Notes: generated by a model from the letters alone, not told the origin. Shown: positions 33,435 to 45,400, counted from the stretch's first letter. The stretch: 64,000 nt of DNA from Papio anubis (GCF_008728515.1 NC_044986.1:50518855-50582854); one strand, 5' to 3'. A program made the numbers and translations.

Positions 33435-33889
33435 TATCAGACCACTTTACTCATCCAAGATGAGTCTTGTGACAAATTCACTCTCTAGAATCAAGTTGGA
33501 TGATGAATTAGTAAACAGAATCCCTTAACACAAAAATTATGACATTTTCTTACATCGTTTACTTTGTTAGACCAAGAATAGAAGACTTTTCTTCTTACTA
33601 CTAACTGCAGTCAATTGCTATGACTTGGAGTACCAGGTATATCACTCTTGAGAACGTATCTATTTTTAGTAGGACAAAATTGATGTGAAACACTGAAAAT
33701 CACTTCAATAAGAGCATTGGAACTAGGAAAGGGTTTTAGTGAGATTTAGTATATGTATTTATTTACTTCTCTGTGGTTTTAAAAACGTATCTAACTTACT
33801 TCCTCTTTTTAAAGCTCTGTCGGATTTATCACTGATTTCAGAATTACAATCTTTGCCATAGACTACAAATCCCTGAGTACTTATGTGAT
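33435..33889. other. Unassigned stretch
   Basis: About 450 bases with nothing recognised. Confidence 0.45.
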
Positions 33890-34260
33890 TTCCTCCCTTC
33901 TATCTCCCCAGTCCCATCTCATATCACACATTTATTGGTCTTCTATGTTCTAGACACACCAGCCTTTTAAGAGGACTCTTTATTAATCACAAAGGTGTTA
34001 AACAGATGATTCTGAGAGCCTAGAATTTTCTCTAACCACTGTTCTTTTTCTTTTACCTAGGTTCAATTCATTGTTTAGATCTCAACTAAAATATTCCTTC
34101 TTTATGGAAGCTTCACCACATGACCCAGATTAGGCTGGGTCTCATAACATGCCTGGGCCTTCTCAGTACTGTGAGTAACCATGAGCATGATGTATTTTGC
34201 CTGCACTATATTGCAGACAAAGGGCAGGTTCCAAATGCAGCTGCCCAACAAATATCTGTG
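33890..34260 (+). mobile_element. L2 3' region, plus strand
   Basis: TTTAGATCTCAACTAAAATA, TTCCTTCTTTATGGAAGCTT and CACCACATGACCCAGATTAG are the L2 stretch around TCAGCTCAAATGTCACCTCC and GAAGCC. CAGCTGCCCAACAAATATCTG near 34240 matches the L2 3' end. Diverged, with indels. Confidence 0.68.
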
Positions 34261-34423
34261 GAAAGAAAAAATGATTCCTTATTTTAGACCTCTACTCTGT
34301 CTCATTAGCATTAAATGTCACACAAGTCTTCCAAGCTTATTTATCTGATTTTCCAACCTGAGGTAAAATAGAAGCAGCTAATAGATACACAGTGGAAAGG
34401 CAATATTAGAAACAGGTTCAGCA

Positions 34424-34735
34424 GGTCAGGCGCGGTGGCTCACGCCTGTAATCTCAGCACTTTGGGAGGCTGAAGCGGGAGGATCACAAGGTCAGGAGAT
34501 CGAGATCATCCTGGCTAACACGGTGAAACCCTGCCTCTACTAAAAATACAACAAATTAGCCAGGCATGGTGGCGAGCGCCTGTAGTCCCAGCTACTCGGG
34601 AGGTTGAGGCAGGAGAATGGCCTGAACCCGGGACGCGGAGCTTGGAGTGAGCCGAGATTGCGCCACTGCACTCCAGCCTGGGCGACAGTGCGAGACTCTG
34701 TCTTAAAATAAATAAATAAATAAATAAATAAATAA
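34424..34735 (+). mobile_element. AluY, plus strand
   Basis: Low-divergence Alu with AluY-type variants: GATCACAAGGTCAGGAGATC, GGCTAACACGGTGAAACC and CGGAGCTTGGAGTGAGCC. The flanks share GTTCAGCA (34416-34423 and 34736-34743), a short target duplication. The tail is AAAT-patterned (about 34704-34733), giving a small tetranucleotide microsatellite. Confidence 0.96.
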
Positions 34736-34743
34736 GTTCAGCA

Positions 34744-35892
34744 ATGGAAAATAACGTAAGTTATAAACTTGAATTAGAATGCAAAGTCAAAGAACACATC
34801 CACATTTAATGGGTTTTTTTTTTTTTTTTTTTGGTTTGTGTTTTTGAAAATGTAATTGAAGAAAGTAAAGTTACCCTGGCTTATAATAAAGTTAGATATT
34901 ATAACAAAAGACAACTCAGTGACCTTTATATGCAATGTATTTTGGTTTACTAGTCAGATAAAATATTTTATTAATGAACAAAATTTAAAAATCTATAGAG
35001 AAACCTAGAGCTTAGCAGCATAGTTCTCTGAAATATTAATAAGTTAAGACATATATACCAATGAGAAATGACTTCAGAAGTTTCACTCCAAGGGCCATTA
35101 TAGCTCTGGAAATTCTTAAAGGATTCATTAAATTTTCAAGCACAGAAATTAGTGCATTTAATTGATTTTTAGATATGCTTTTTACCCCTTGTGTTAGTTC
35201 TGATTGTCCTTAACCTACACACCAAATATGATATAATTAAAAAGAGAAAGCTCATAATATTTTAATCCCCAAACATAAAACTGTATTTATTAAGTTTCTG
35301 TTAAAGTCTAGATACTTTGTTATACTTAAACATAATTTTAATAACTAAATACGTGACATCACAAAATCAAGATTCAAAATCTAACATTGGTAGAAAATGC
35401 AAGGTATGAGTTTAATAAGATATTAACCAAAATGCACACCTCTGCCTCTGCTAAAACTGCCTCACCTCTGGTTTGCACTAGAATTGGGTTGCCAATGGAT
35501 CCATAGAGAAAAGTTATTACAAACAAACCAGAGAGTAATTATGTCAAAACTCACAAAGCTCTGATTTAAATCATGAGAAATCTGAATAAAACCTCCCTTG
35601 TCACTCCTGTCTAATTAGCACGGATTCTAAATTGAGGAGGGGAACCCTAAAAAGGAATTTGGTTGTAACTGTAAAAATGTATACTCTTTACCAGCAGTTA
35701 CAAAAACAAATAATCTACATTTGGAACAAGGTCTCCAATTTTTCACCAGGATAGTGAATGAACAAAGCTACATATATCCTGCAGAGTTGCTACACACACA
35801 AAGCAAAGGATATAGGAATTGCACTAATTAACAACAATGGGACATATCATTAAACATCAAGTAGAACATTCAGCCAAGATGATGAATAAATT
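34744..35892. other. Unassigned stretch with a T19 run
   Basis: T run at 34814-34832. The remainder is AT-rich and unrecognised. No retroposon body is evident next to the T run. Confidence 0.45.
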
Positions 35893-36003
35893 ATCTGTAA
35901 GCTAAGATTAATTTGTTACTGAAGAAAAAATTAATAAATTTAGTGTGATGAAGTGCACAGTGTTTATTAAGTCTTTAGTAATGTACAGCAATATCCTAGG
36001 CTA
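35893..36003 (+). mobile_element. Tigger3 internal fragment, plus strand
   Basis: About 110 bases nearly the same as 32943-33050 in the larger Tigger3 copy: GTAAGCTAAGATTAATTTG, AATTAATAAATTTAGTGTGA, GTGATGAAGTGCACAGTGTT and AGTAATGTACAGCAATATCC. No termini are included. Confidence 0.82.
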
Positions 36004-36807
36004 TTAAATGTTATAAGTATTAGCAGTAGCAGTATTGGTAGTATTATCCTCTTTTCAAATTTTAACCATAGAGCCTACATATATATAATGATAACATGAT
36101 AAATAGGAATCAGCTTTTACATTGGTTTTGATGGTTCACACTGTCTCAACTCATGGTATCTTGCTATCAAAAGTGCCTCTATTGTCCAGTGACGCCTGAT
36201 TTTAGTCTGGTATACAATTAAATCTAATACATGAATGCACATTAACTGTTTGATTAGATTTTTGGGGGGATAGGTTTCTGCAGACATGAGCCACTGCTTG
36301 AATATGCAATATACTAATCCAATCAATCACCTTGATACATTTAGTTGTTTTATTGTTATAATTATCTGTAACAGGTTTATCAGTCAAATTTGTTGGTTAT
36401 ACTTATTGGTGTAAATGAAGAAATACTTTTTTTTGTTCCCTCCCATCACTACCTTGAAATATGCTCATTGGAATCTCTTTTTCTCGTCACTTGACAGTAA
36501 CTCCAGCCAATCCCTAGCTATCTAGCAATTTCCAAACATAGTTTCAACAAAATTGAAAGACAATAAATCTATTTTTGGTAAATTAGAATTCCTTTCAGGT
36601 TTTAAAAAGGTCTAGTTGCATGTAAATTAAAACTACAATTTTGCAATCAAATTAAAACATTTTCCCTATCTGTTCCTCACCCCAGTTCAGAACTGAAATG
36701 TAACAGGAAGACCTGTGGTTATTTATCCAGATTTTCCTCTTTTGTTATGACTCCGTTAGGATTGTAATGGGGAAAACAAGAATTGTACCAGGAAGAATTA
36801 AAAGAAA
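36004..36807. other. Unassigned stretch
   Basis: About 800 bases, AT-rich, with nothing recognised. The region before 36808 ends in an A/G-rich patch that forms the flank of the retrocopy below. Confidence 0.45.
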
Positions 36808-36816
36808 AGAGAAAAG

Positions 36817-37379
36817 TTTTTTTTTTTTTTTTTTTTTTTTTTAATAATCTGATCTTTATTTCTATTGAGAGGCAGGAAACCAAATGCTTCTTCTGTCAGG
36901 GAGTGAATTTGTAAGTTCTTTGTAACTATGTGCTACCTATTTGTTAATTTGAGTAATTTCTTCTCCTGCTGAGTTCTTGCAAACACTTGCCAGTGGATAC
37001 CTGAAGCCTCTTACATCTTCTGTGGCATGCACTTGGCCTATATATAGCATATTCACTCATTTAAAGTGGGAAGAATAATCTGGCATCTTTTCTCTTTCCC
37101 CATCTTGCCATCAAAAGTTGCCTCAATGAACATGTAGCCTTTAGAATTTTGAAAGCAAGAAGCAGGTAACAACTGGCCATGTTTAACTTCATCTTGAAAC
37201 TCTTAAGGACACCTATCAAACTTTCCCCAAACTTTCTCATCATGTATGGTTCCATTGCAGGATGGGTGCAACGCTGAGTGCCAGCACGAACAGGGTATCC
37301 CATTCTTTCCTTCTCAAAATTGCCCCCAGTCTTTTTGAGCTCTCTTCCTATTTGGAAGGAGAACTAAAGCAAGTTTAGT
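36817..37379 (-). pseudogene. Probable processed retrocopy of an unidentified transcript, minus strand
   Basis: On the minus strand the segment runs from 37379 down to 36843 and ends in 26 A (plus-strand T run 36817-36842). An AATAAA signal lies about 12-18 bases before the tail (plus-strand TTTATT near 36855). The flanks share AGAGAAAA (36808-36815 and 37380-37387), as a short target duplication would. Composition is more balanced than the surroundings. The longest minus-strand frame (37061-37303, 80 codons) starts MGYPVRAGTQ, and another frame contains GYMFIEATFDG. I recognise neither, and both are interrupted, so the source gene is unknown and this may be mostly 3' UTR. Confidence 0.5.
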
Positions 37380-37387
37380 AGAGAAAA

Positions 37388-40300
37388 TAATTGAAAGCAC
37401 TCTCACTTAGGCAACTAATTCACTGTCTATATAATTCTTAGACTGCCTAGTCCTCTCTTTATATAAGAGTACAGGTAAAAAAAAGAGTCAATGAAGGTTG
37501 GAGAGTCACAGAACTTGTTTGGCTACCTTTTATTAAATCCTGCAAAGACTTAACTATTCTTCTATAATTTAGGGATACTCATCATTTAATAGGGAATAAA
37601 CAAAAATCTGAGATATAAGGAAATTCTGTATCTATTCTATATATGTATAAATTATATATAGAAAAATAGTTTAGAAGAGGAGTTAATATCAATGTAAAAA
37701 CAGGAATTTTAAAGCTGCGAATAATACATAGTGTAAATATGTATAAGGATTCAGCAAAATGTTAGTTGACACAGGGGGCTAAATAAACTTGAAGTTTAAG
37801 AAAGATAAGAAAAGAACCCTATATGCATAAATCTGAGGACAAAATTTGATATTGCTACTAATAAAAAAAGGGAGGGACATCATATAGGGAGGTTTCATTA
37901 ATAAAAAGTAACAAATTATGAGAACAAATAGTCTTCTTATAGTTTATCTGGTGAAGCATTTTAATGAGGCATAGCTGTCTGTTCCATTACCGAAAGAGTT
38001 TTCTTGTGTGTGCTCTGGTAGATTTTCATACGGCTACACTGAAAGATATTCCCAAATGTCTGACTAATAATTCTATTTATAGGCAACTGTTCTGAAGATT
38101 TAAAGTAAGGAGAATGAGGTTCATTTGGAAGCAGTGGGGAAAAAATGGTAATGCTGGGCTTTGAATTTTATGGATGCTGTAGTTGTTATTTTGCATTTAA
38201 ATAAGTGTTTTAAATGCCATGTTTTGTAGCTATTGCAGTTACTGCCCTCATCTTTTTGTCCAGCAAAAAACCCATTAAGTTATTCACTGAGATTGATTCT
38301 AGATTTTTCATAAAATTAATAACTTTGCTACCGGTTTCTCAAAAATGAGTATAAATGCCTTTTCAATGCAAATGCCAGTTTTTGATACAGTGAAAGTATT
38401 CTGTTTGTAGTGACTATTTGAACTTTTATGGGCAACTGGACATTGAGAGATTTAGCATATGAACTACGAATAAATCTATCCTTAGATTATCTAATACATG
38501 TTTTCCATCCTGCAAAATAAAACCTGATCTCTTTTTAAAGTCTTAGTTGTTCTGAAAAATGAAATGAAATTATAGTAAATGGCATTTTGACTGGGGAGAA
38601 AAAAAAAAAAAAAAACTTCACGTTATTTAAGAGAATGGATGCTGGCAATTGACTGTCTACTGTTTATTCAAAGCTTATAGATTAGCAGCCAGATGTTGCA
38701 GAAAGTTGGCTGATTTTTCATTCACAACAAAAACGATGCTGTGCTTAATGAACGGAGGTTTGTTATCCCACTAATAAGTAAAAGGAACATGAAAGCCCTT
38801 GTGTTTAATGCTTATGCAAATAAGCTGTTTGCAGGTGGCTTTTGGGCAGAACGTAAAATATTTTCAAAACTGGGTCAAGTTTTTCAACCTCAAAAATTAC
38901 CAGCAGGAGGAAAACCTCCTAAAAACTTTATTATGCTATTTTCCAAGTAAGTGAAATGACAAGTCACTTATCATTTAATAAATTACATATGAAAATTATT
39001 TTCCTTATGATTTCATCAATCAATAAATAAATTCTAGAGGATTCTAAATATATTTATTTGGCACATTTTTTAATGTGGTATCAAATTTTGTGGATATTCT
39101 TTTAGAGAATCAATTTCTTCAAATGGCATTGAACATTTAATGTAAAATGCCCTTCTTGAACCATACATGTTTATTAAAAAATATTTTATATAGGTTATCC
39201 ATTAAAAAACAATTTTCTATATATGTAAGCATTTATGATAACTGCTCACTATTTTGGTCCATATTTATTTATCTACCTATTTATTAAACAACACAAATAT
39301 TACACTTTGTAAAAATAAAGGCCTAGTTTAATATTACTCTATGTCAGAAGTAAAATAATTCAGAGAAGTCTATATTAAAGGACAAGATAAAACAAAACAG
39401 AAAATGATGAGAATCACAAAACCATTGCCAAATTTTCAGCTGTGACATTTCCTCTCCATGTGGCCTTAGGTATCTTACTCTCTTATTTTAACCTCTCTTT
39501 GATGACTGTAAAAATAATTTGTTACTAAGAAGCCCTCTCGCTTTAGTAGCTGTGTCTACAGAATTAAGAACATAATTCACAAAAAGTGTCTGTGTCTTCC
39601 TGAAAACCTTTTAAAATATCAATTAATCATTGAACAATACACAATCGCCTGATCATTTGCTAAGAGGGGGTTGCATTCTCATCTCTTTTCACTCCGTCCT
39701 TTCTGAGACTCATCTAGGTATAAGAGCTAGAAATAATATTAATGTTTAGTAATCCAAATTTTCTCATTCATGAATCACTTCAGCAGTGCAAAGAATACTT
39801 TATAATTTCAAAAGGTGTTTTTATTAATATACTTCTACTATTCTATCCCAATCAACAGCAACTTTACCTAAATCATGAGACTGCTGGAACTGCTAATTTT
39901 TAGAAATAAAAGACATAAGAACCACCATTAAATCCAATGAATCCTTTATCTACAATGAGAATGTCCATGAGTCAGCTCTTCTGGCCCTCTGGCCAGTGTT
40001 CTGGAGTTACTGATCTGCAAGTTTCTAACTGAACTCTAGCTTGGTATGTGACAGCAGCCTTGGGTAAACCAGTGGAGCGACGTTTACGTCTTGACATTGC
40101 CATTAATGATTCACCACCTGTTGCAAGTTCAATAAGTTATTCAGACACCAAATTGTTGCCACAGAATTCACTGAGATGAACTAAGTTAGAAAGATTGGGT
40201 GCCAATAAATGTTTGCTAAATCAGAATTATTAATGATAGAAATCCATATCTTAACAAAGTTGAGAAATCTTATCTTCTTAATGTGTATTTATTGACTTCC

Positions 40301-40995
40301 CAGGATATGTCTTAGTGAGGAAACATAGCTTCTGTCATGTATTATGAGAGTGATAAGGAATAATAAACCACAGTGATTGAGAGACAGGGAAAGGCAGGGG
40401 GACCTAGAGACACAGTAACAGAAGATTAATTGACCAATGAAATAAACTTGAGATAAGAGAGCACAGAGGAGGTTCAAGAGATGAAACCATATATTCCTAT
40501 CTGCTCCCACCATCAAGGGAATTAATAGCATATTTTATAATGGATCCCTGATAAATATTAGCATATAATTAAAAATATTAGTGTATAATTAAATAATTAG
40601 TGTACAAGTAAAGAAAAGTTGCCATAGGATGGAATATTATATTTTCTTGCATGTCTGCTTCAAGGCTGAATCCTAATGGTCATGTGTGTAGGTAAATTAT
40701 TCTTCTTACAGCAACTTTTGGGACGTGGTATTTGGTGGGGTATAAAAAGCAAGGGGTGTAGTGAGGGTAAAGTGTAAGTACTTTGATCTTCAGCCTTGAC
40801 TATATTGGACTTGGGATCACAGAAATCTTGGGGATAAACAGTGGATTAAATCCATAAATTCATAAAATGTTGGTTATACAACAGGTAGAAACTATGTGCT
40901 ACTTTTGGAGGGATAGTTGTCTTTTCTTAAAAAAACAAAAGGCCTTAAAGGTTTTATATATATAAAGTCTTTTTTATTATAACAAATACTATTTG
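37388..40995. other. Mostly transposon-free stretch; possible conserved non-coding block at 37950-38960
   Basis: About 3.6 kb with almost no recognisable repeats beyond an A run (38599-38615), a weak MIR-like segment at about 39440-39520 and imperfect ATTAGTGTATAATTA-type units near 40550-40610. Two exact octamer motifs ATGCAAAT occur at 38366-38373 and 38814-38821; the second lies in a near-palindrome GCTTATGCAAATAAGC (38810-38825). No exon with splice sites or long frame is seen (the best frame, 38741-38950, is 69 codons). Confidence 0.4.
39440..39520 (+). mobile_element. MIR-like fragment, plus strand
   Basis: CATGTGGCCTTAGGTATCTTACTC and TTAACCTCTCTTTGATGACTG resemble the MIR core (GTGTGACCTTGGGCAAGTTACT and AACCTCTCTG). 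Short and diverged. Confidence 0.45.
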
Positions 40996-41151
40996 TTTTT
41001 CTTAAAATGAAACAATCTGCACATATACAACTCCACTCTGAAGAAAGGCAATTATTTACATAATTATAGGAATTTCTGCATAATTATGTAAATAATTGCC
41101 TTTCTTCAGAGTGGAGTTGTATATGTACAGATTGTTTCATTTTAAGAAAAA
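40996..41151. repeat. Near-perfect inverted repeat, 72-bp arms, 12-bp spacer
   Basis: The left arm 40996-41067 and right arm 41080-41151 are reverse complements at 71 of 72 positions; the single mismatch pairs 41020 with 41127. The spacer 41068-41079 is AGGAATTTCTGC. The arms contain ordinary mixed sequence and not an array, so this is an inverted duplication and not low complexity. It does not match MADE1 or any other MITE I know, and has no obvious target duplication. A transcript from either strand would fold into a long hairpin. Confidence 0.98.
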
Positions 41152-41440
41152 AAATATTTATTTATTTGATTAACTGAAGTTCTGGATGCTTAAAACATGA
41201 TTAAAATACACAGATCTACTATCTGTCTGCACTAAGTGTAAATATCTTGTAAGAAAATCAAGTAATAAAGACTACAACATTTATTATTTAACTGTAACTA
41301 CAGTGGGTAGTAAGAAGGGAAAACCCAGTGTGTTGGCTTTCTGTAGTTAAAAAACCCGACTTGTGGTTAGGGAATACCATTATTTATTATATCTAAATTC
41401 ATCAAGTTGAATCCTGTAAAAGGTTTCCTGTTATCTACTC
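41152..41440. other. Unassigned spacer between hairpin and tandem duplication
   Basis: About 290 bases with nothing recognised. Confidence 0.45.
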
Positions 41441-41570
41441 ATCTTCCAACTTCTGAAGTATTCTTTAAATTACAAAGGAGAAACCTAGACACTACATTTT
41501 CTAGGATCTTCCAACTTCTGAAGTATTCTTTAAATTACAAAGGAGAAACCTAGACACTACATTTTCTAGG
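41441..41570. repeat. Perfect 65-bp tandem duplication
   Basis: Unit 41441-41505 is repeated exactly at 41506-41570. Each begins ATCTTCCAACTTCTGAAG and ends TACATTTTCTAGG, and the following ATC begins a third partial copy. Zero differences imply a very recent event or an assembly duplication. Confidence 0.98.
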
Positions 41571-41994
41571 ATCATAGTACAAGAGAGCTCCAGGTGAAAT
41601 TATGCTAAATAAGGCCATGAGTGTAAGATGTGGATGGCATAAAGAAGAGGTTTAGAGATTTTTTTCTGGTGACCTCCTGTTTAAGTTTGACAAGCATCTG
41701 AAATCATTGTTAGCAACTTTTCCATAATTATTGCATTTTCTGCCTTTGTGAAAATAGCAGCATTTTTTTTTTCCTTTCTTTGCCTATGCACACCATCTAA
41801 TCAGGAGATAAGTCTCCTTCTTAGTCCCTATATTAAATATCTTTTTACATGAAATACATAGATTGGAATCTCTTTTGTACCTGTTCCTCTCTGATATATT
41901 CTTCAACTCTAAGATGAGTTCATACTCATCTTCTGAAGACCTTTGGAAATGGGAATTTTTTTCATATTAGATGTTGGTAGAGATAGAGGCCCAC
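41571..41994. other. Unassigned stretch
   Basis: About 420 bases, nothing recognised. Confidence 0.4.
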
Positions 41995-42230
41995 CCTTTA
42001 ATAAACATCTGTGTGCCAGAAAATATACTAGGCACTTAGATATAGTATTCAAGTAACTCACACAAACGTATCAACAACACAACAAAATATCTGCATAAAA
42101 TAATAGTTATTATATCCCTTATATGGAAACAAATTCACAGAGGAAGTTATAGTAGCATCTGTAAATAGAGGATTCAAGAATTAAACATCCATCTGTCGGA
42201 CTGACTACAAGCTCTTTGTTTTTCATAAAA
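41995..42230 (-). mobile_element. MIR (SINE), minus strand
   Basis: The plus strand follows the MIR complement: AACATCTGTGTGCCAGAAA, ATACTAGGCACTTAGATAT, AGTTATTATATCCCTTATAT, ACAAATTCACAGAGGAAG and TCGGACTGACTACAAGCTCTT. Diverged but collinear over about 235 bases. Confidence 0.72.
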
Positions 42231-43688
42231 TGCTAATTTCTCTCCTGCTTCTAATTTTCTTATCAAAATTGATCATCTATTGTTATTGGGTCTATGGGTG
42301 GGTAATGACTCCTTGGCTTCTATTTTGTTCTAGTGGATTCCTGTCTTCTTTATTTTTGTTCTAGTGTTTACTGAGAGTCCTAATTAATTAACCTGGCTGC
42401 TCTCACTTACATCAGCTCACCATTGTTTCTTCTCCCAGCTCATAATTTCTGTAACAGAGCTCTAAGCAATGATAAAGTTCTGCTATATGCTGCCAGCCTC
42501 TCTAGATCCAAGTGCCTCTTGCAGGCCAAGTTTACATGCATGTGTTTAAAATCTTATTGAATCTACATACACAGTCTTCACATGTCTTCCTCCTTGAAAT
42601 AATAGCATTGTGAGAAGAAAAAAAAACTTCATTCTTTTTAAAACTAATTCAAGGTGTCTACGTAATACAATAACACTCTGCAACAAACAAGAAGTAGGGG
42701 AATATTTACCTGGTATTTCTGTCCCTCATTAGCATTCTCACTCATTATAAAATTGGTATGTGGAAAAAATCTTGCTATAAAAACAAAAAGTAATGTGTAG
42801 AGAGTATAAACAAAGAGTTTGCTTCACATCATAACCATTACCCATCCCATTGCCAAAGGGAAGATTGTACACTACATGATTCCGGTGAGCAGCTTTCACA
42901 TAGACTATAGTGTGCATGGCACATGCAAGAGTCCCCATAGTATTACCCTCCTTTTGCTCTTTGTAGACACACTCATGGATGATCCATACTCCCTGACCTG
43001 GAGTAGCCAGATAAAGAATTGCATCAATTTATTATCATTCTTTCCAGACCATTTTCTAGGTATTCCCACTATATATTCCTTCAAATAGAAAGATTTTATT
43101 CTGTAAATCACATCTCGCTGTACATATTTTCTTCTGAAATCTGAGTATTTTAATTTCATACAGTTTCAACTGTGGGATTACCTGGCAGACTGACCTCTCT
43201 CTTTAATCTAAAACACTCATAAACTAGCACAGAAACTTGTCATACCATTACACGTTTATCCATTGCTCTAAATTATACAGTTTTTCCTGAAACATCTATT
43301 AATATTGCAGTTATTCAAGATGACTGTGAGCTTACTATTTGCTAGTGATGGCATGAGCACCTTGGTCTAGTCTAGTACCTGGCATTTAATAGGACCATTC
43401 TATTTATTTTCCTAAACTCTGGCAGCAAGATTAGCTCTAAGCATATTTTTTATCAGAACAATTGTCCATTTTTAACTACATGTGAGGAAAGTACTTTCTT
43501 ATATTGTATTACACATTTTTATATGGCCACAGAAATCCTTACTTAATCTGACAAAATTAAGATGGATTTCTTTCTCCTAAGGTCAATGAAAAAATCATTC
43601 TCTACTGTTTCCATGGAGATGTTTCTCCTTTTCTCAATTGCCAATTGTCTACTGTGTGTCCTGGGTTCCATCTTTTCATATGTCATGA
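42231..43688. other. Unassigned stretch
   Basis: About 1.45 kb with balanced-to-AT-rich sequence and no recognised element. Short open frames (42738-43159) are chance. Confidence 0.45.
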
Positions 43689-43783
43689 GGATTCTCACCC
43701 CAGCATTCACCCCAGCATGGATTCTCACCCCAGCATGAATCAAATTCACCCCAGCATGGATTCTCACCCCAGCATGAATCAAA
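43689..43783. repeat. 39-bp minisatellite (2 copies plus partial) with 16-bp subrepeats
   Basis: 39-bp units at 43706-43744 and 43745-43783 appear identical, preceded by a partial unit at 43689-43705. Each unit is itself built from CACCCCAGCATG-containing subunits, so the array is a higher-order repeat. A minus-strand frame through it reads Ile-His-Ala-Gly-Val repeats, an artefact of the array. Confidence 0.96.
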
Positions 43784-45199
43784 GCCCTTGACTTTTCACT
43801 TCTCAATTGTTTTGCTTGTAATTTTTTTCTTTTCTTTTTTTTTTATCCATAAATGCTATGAAAGTGTATGTAAAATTTACCCATCTTTTATTTTGTATTT
43901 GTTTTCATATTTTATTCACATACCAAACTATACAGGAAATGAACAGAAGCAGATCTTTCTTAGTAGGAGGTAGAAGTAAAATTTTGTTGAGAATAAAAAC
44001 AGAAAAAAAGAGAATCCAATTCCATATCACCAGTTTGCTCCTGAATGCCCAATAAGTTTCCACTTATGAGCTTGCTACTGGACACAACACAAGAGCTTTT
44101 AAAAAATTGTCCAAATGATAGTGGTTAAGAGTGTACTTTAGGCTAGGTTACTTTAAAAAAAATATGTCATCATCACTTTTGCCATCAAAAGTTAATTCGA
44201 TGTATCATAATTGTTAAAGTTGAGTAGGGTTAAGGATTCTTCTCATTCTGTGGTTTCCTTATAAACACAGTTTCTAATAAATGTCTAATTTTTTTCTGTG
44301 AAATTAAATCATTATATATTGCTGAATGTCTGTATATTTCTTACTTTTCTAGAATCTAATTTTTAAATATTTTCTTACATTTTTCCTTCACCAAAATCTT
44401 AAAACCCATGCAGCTGGTGTCTATTATTTAAATTCTGTCAAGTATTTTATTTGACTTTGTGTTTTTAGTCTTTTCACAGAAATCCTTTTATTGTTATCTT
44501 CTTTTCCAAAAGCACTTATTTCATATCTCTTTTCTATACGTATCTTCATTAGCAGGTTGCATTTCAGTTTTTTCAGTGCTTTTTTAGATGATAATATATT
44601 TTACTACATCTGCCTTCACAACACTGTATATGCCCTGATGATGAGGTCTCTCATTTTCTTTTTTTAAATTCTTATCCCTTTTGGGACTTATGAGAAAGTA
44701 AAAGGCAGATTTTATTTTCTCACCTGGCTTAAAAGTAAAAAGGCTTCATATGTTTCTCCTTTGATTCTTAGACCCAGTATTTCCAAAAACAAACTAGTAC
44801 ACAAAACATTAGTTGTAATGATACTACAAAAAGTTCAAATACTAGTTTTTGGCTGCTTTCTGTCTATATTTTTCATCTAGAGAAATTTTCTGTTATGAAG
44901 TGTGGAACTATTCACTATATGTTAATATTTTCCAAATGAAGTTTCCAAACTGATATTTAACTACATTCTCTTATATTCAAACATAGTCTGAACTATTGTC
45001 TGTTGTGTCTCTAGATCAATATTTATAAAACTAGATTGTTCGTGTAATTTTTTTCCTTTGCTAACTTTCAAGATCATATCAAAAATACCACTGTTGATTC
45101 TGTTTTTTATGTTTCATTCTTTGAAACTGTATTGACCTTTTTCCTCTTCTTTCTTTATCATTTCCTGTTATCTCATCTTTGTGAGTCTTCCTATTAATG
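43784..45199. other. T-rich unassigned stretch
   Basis: About 1.4 kb, strongly T-rich on the plus strand. It may hold decayed minus-strand L1, but I cannot confirm any block. Confidence 0.4.
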
Positions 45200-45399
45200 T
45201 TTTTTTCTTTTTGAATTATTTGTTAATTGACAAATAAATTATACATATTTAAGATGTACTACATGATGTCTTAAAGTATACATACATTTTTCAATGGCTA
45301 AATCAAGCTATTTAACATATGCATATTTAATATGTGCATTACCTTGTAATTGGGTCCCTTTAGATTTCAGTACCTTAGTATTTTTAGTGACTGAGATAA

Positions 45400-45400
<1 letters not shown>

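Noticed and set aside
40996..41151. MADE1 or other mariner-derived palindromic MITE
   Set aside because: MADE1 is about 80 bp with different ends (TTAGGTTGGTGC type) and a TA target; neither is seen here.
43543..43806. Minus-strand frame with repeated Ile-His-Ala-Gly-Val
   Set aside because: A translation of the 39-bp minisatellite; the periodicity is in the DNA, not a protein signature.
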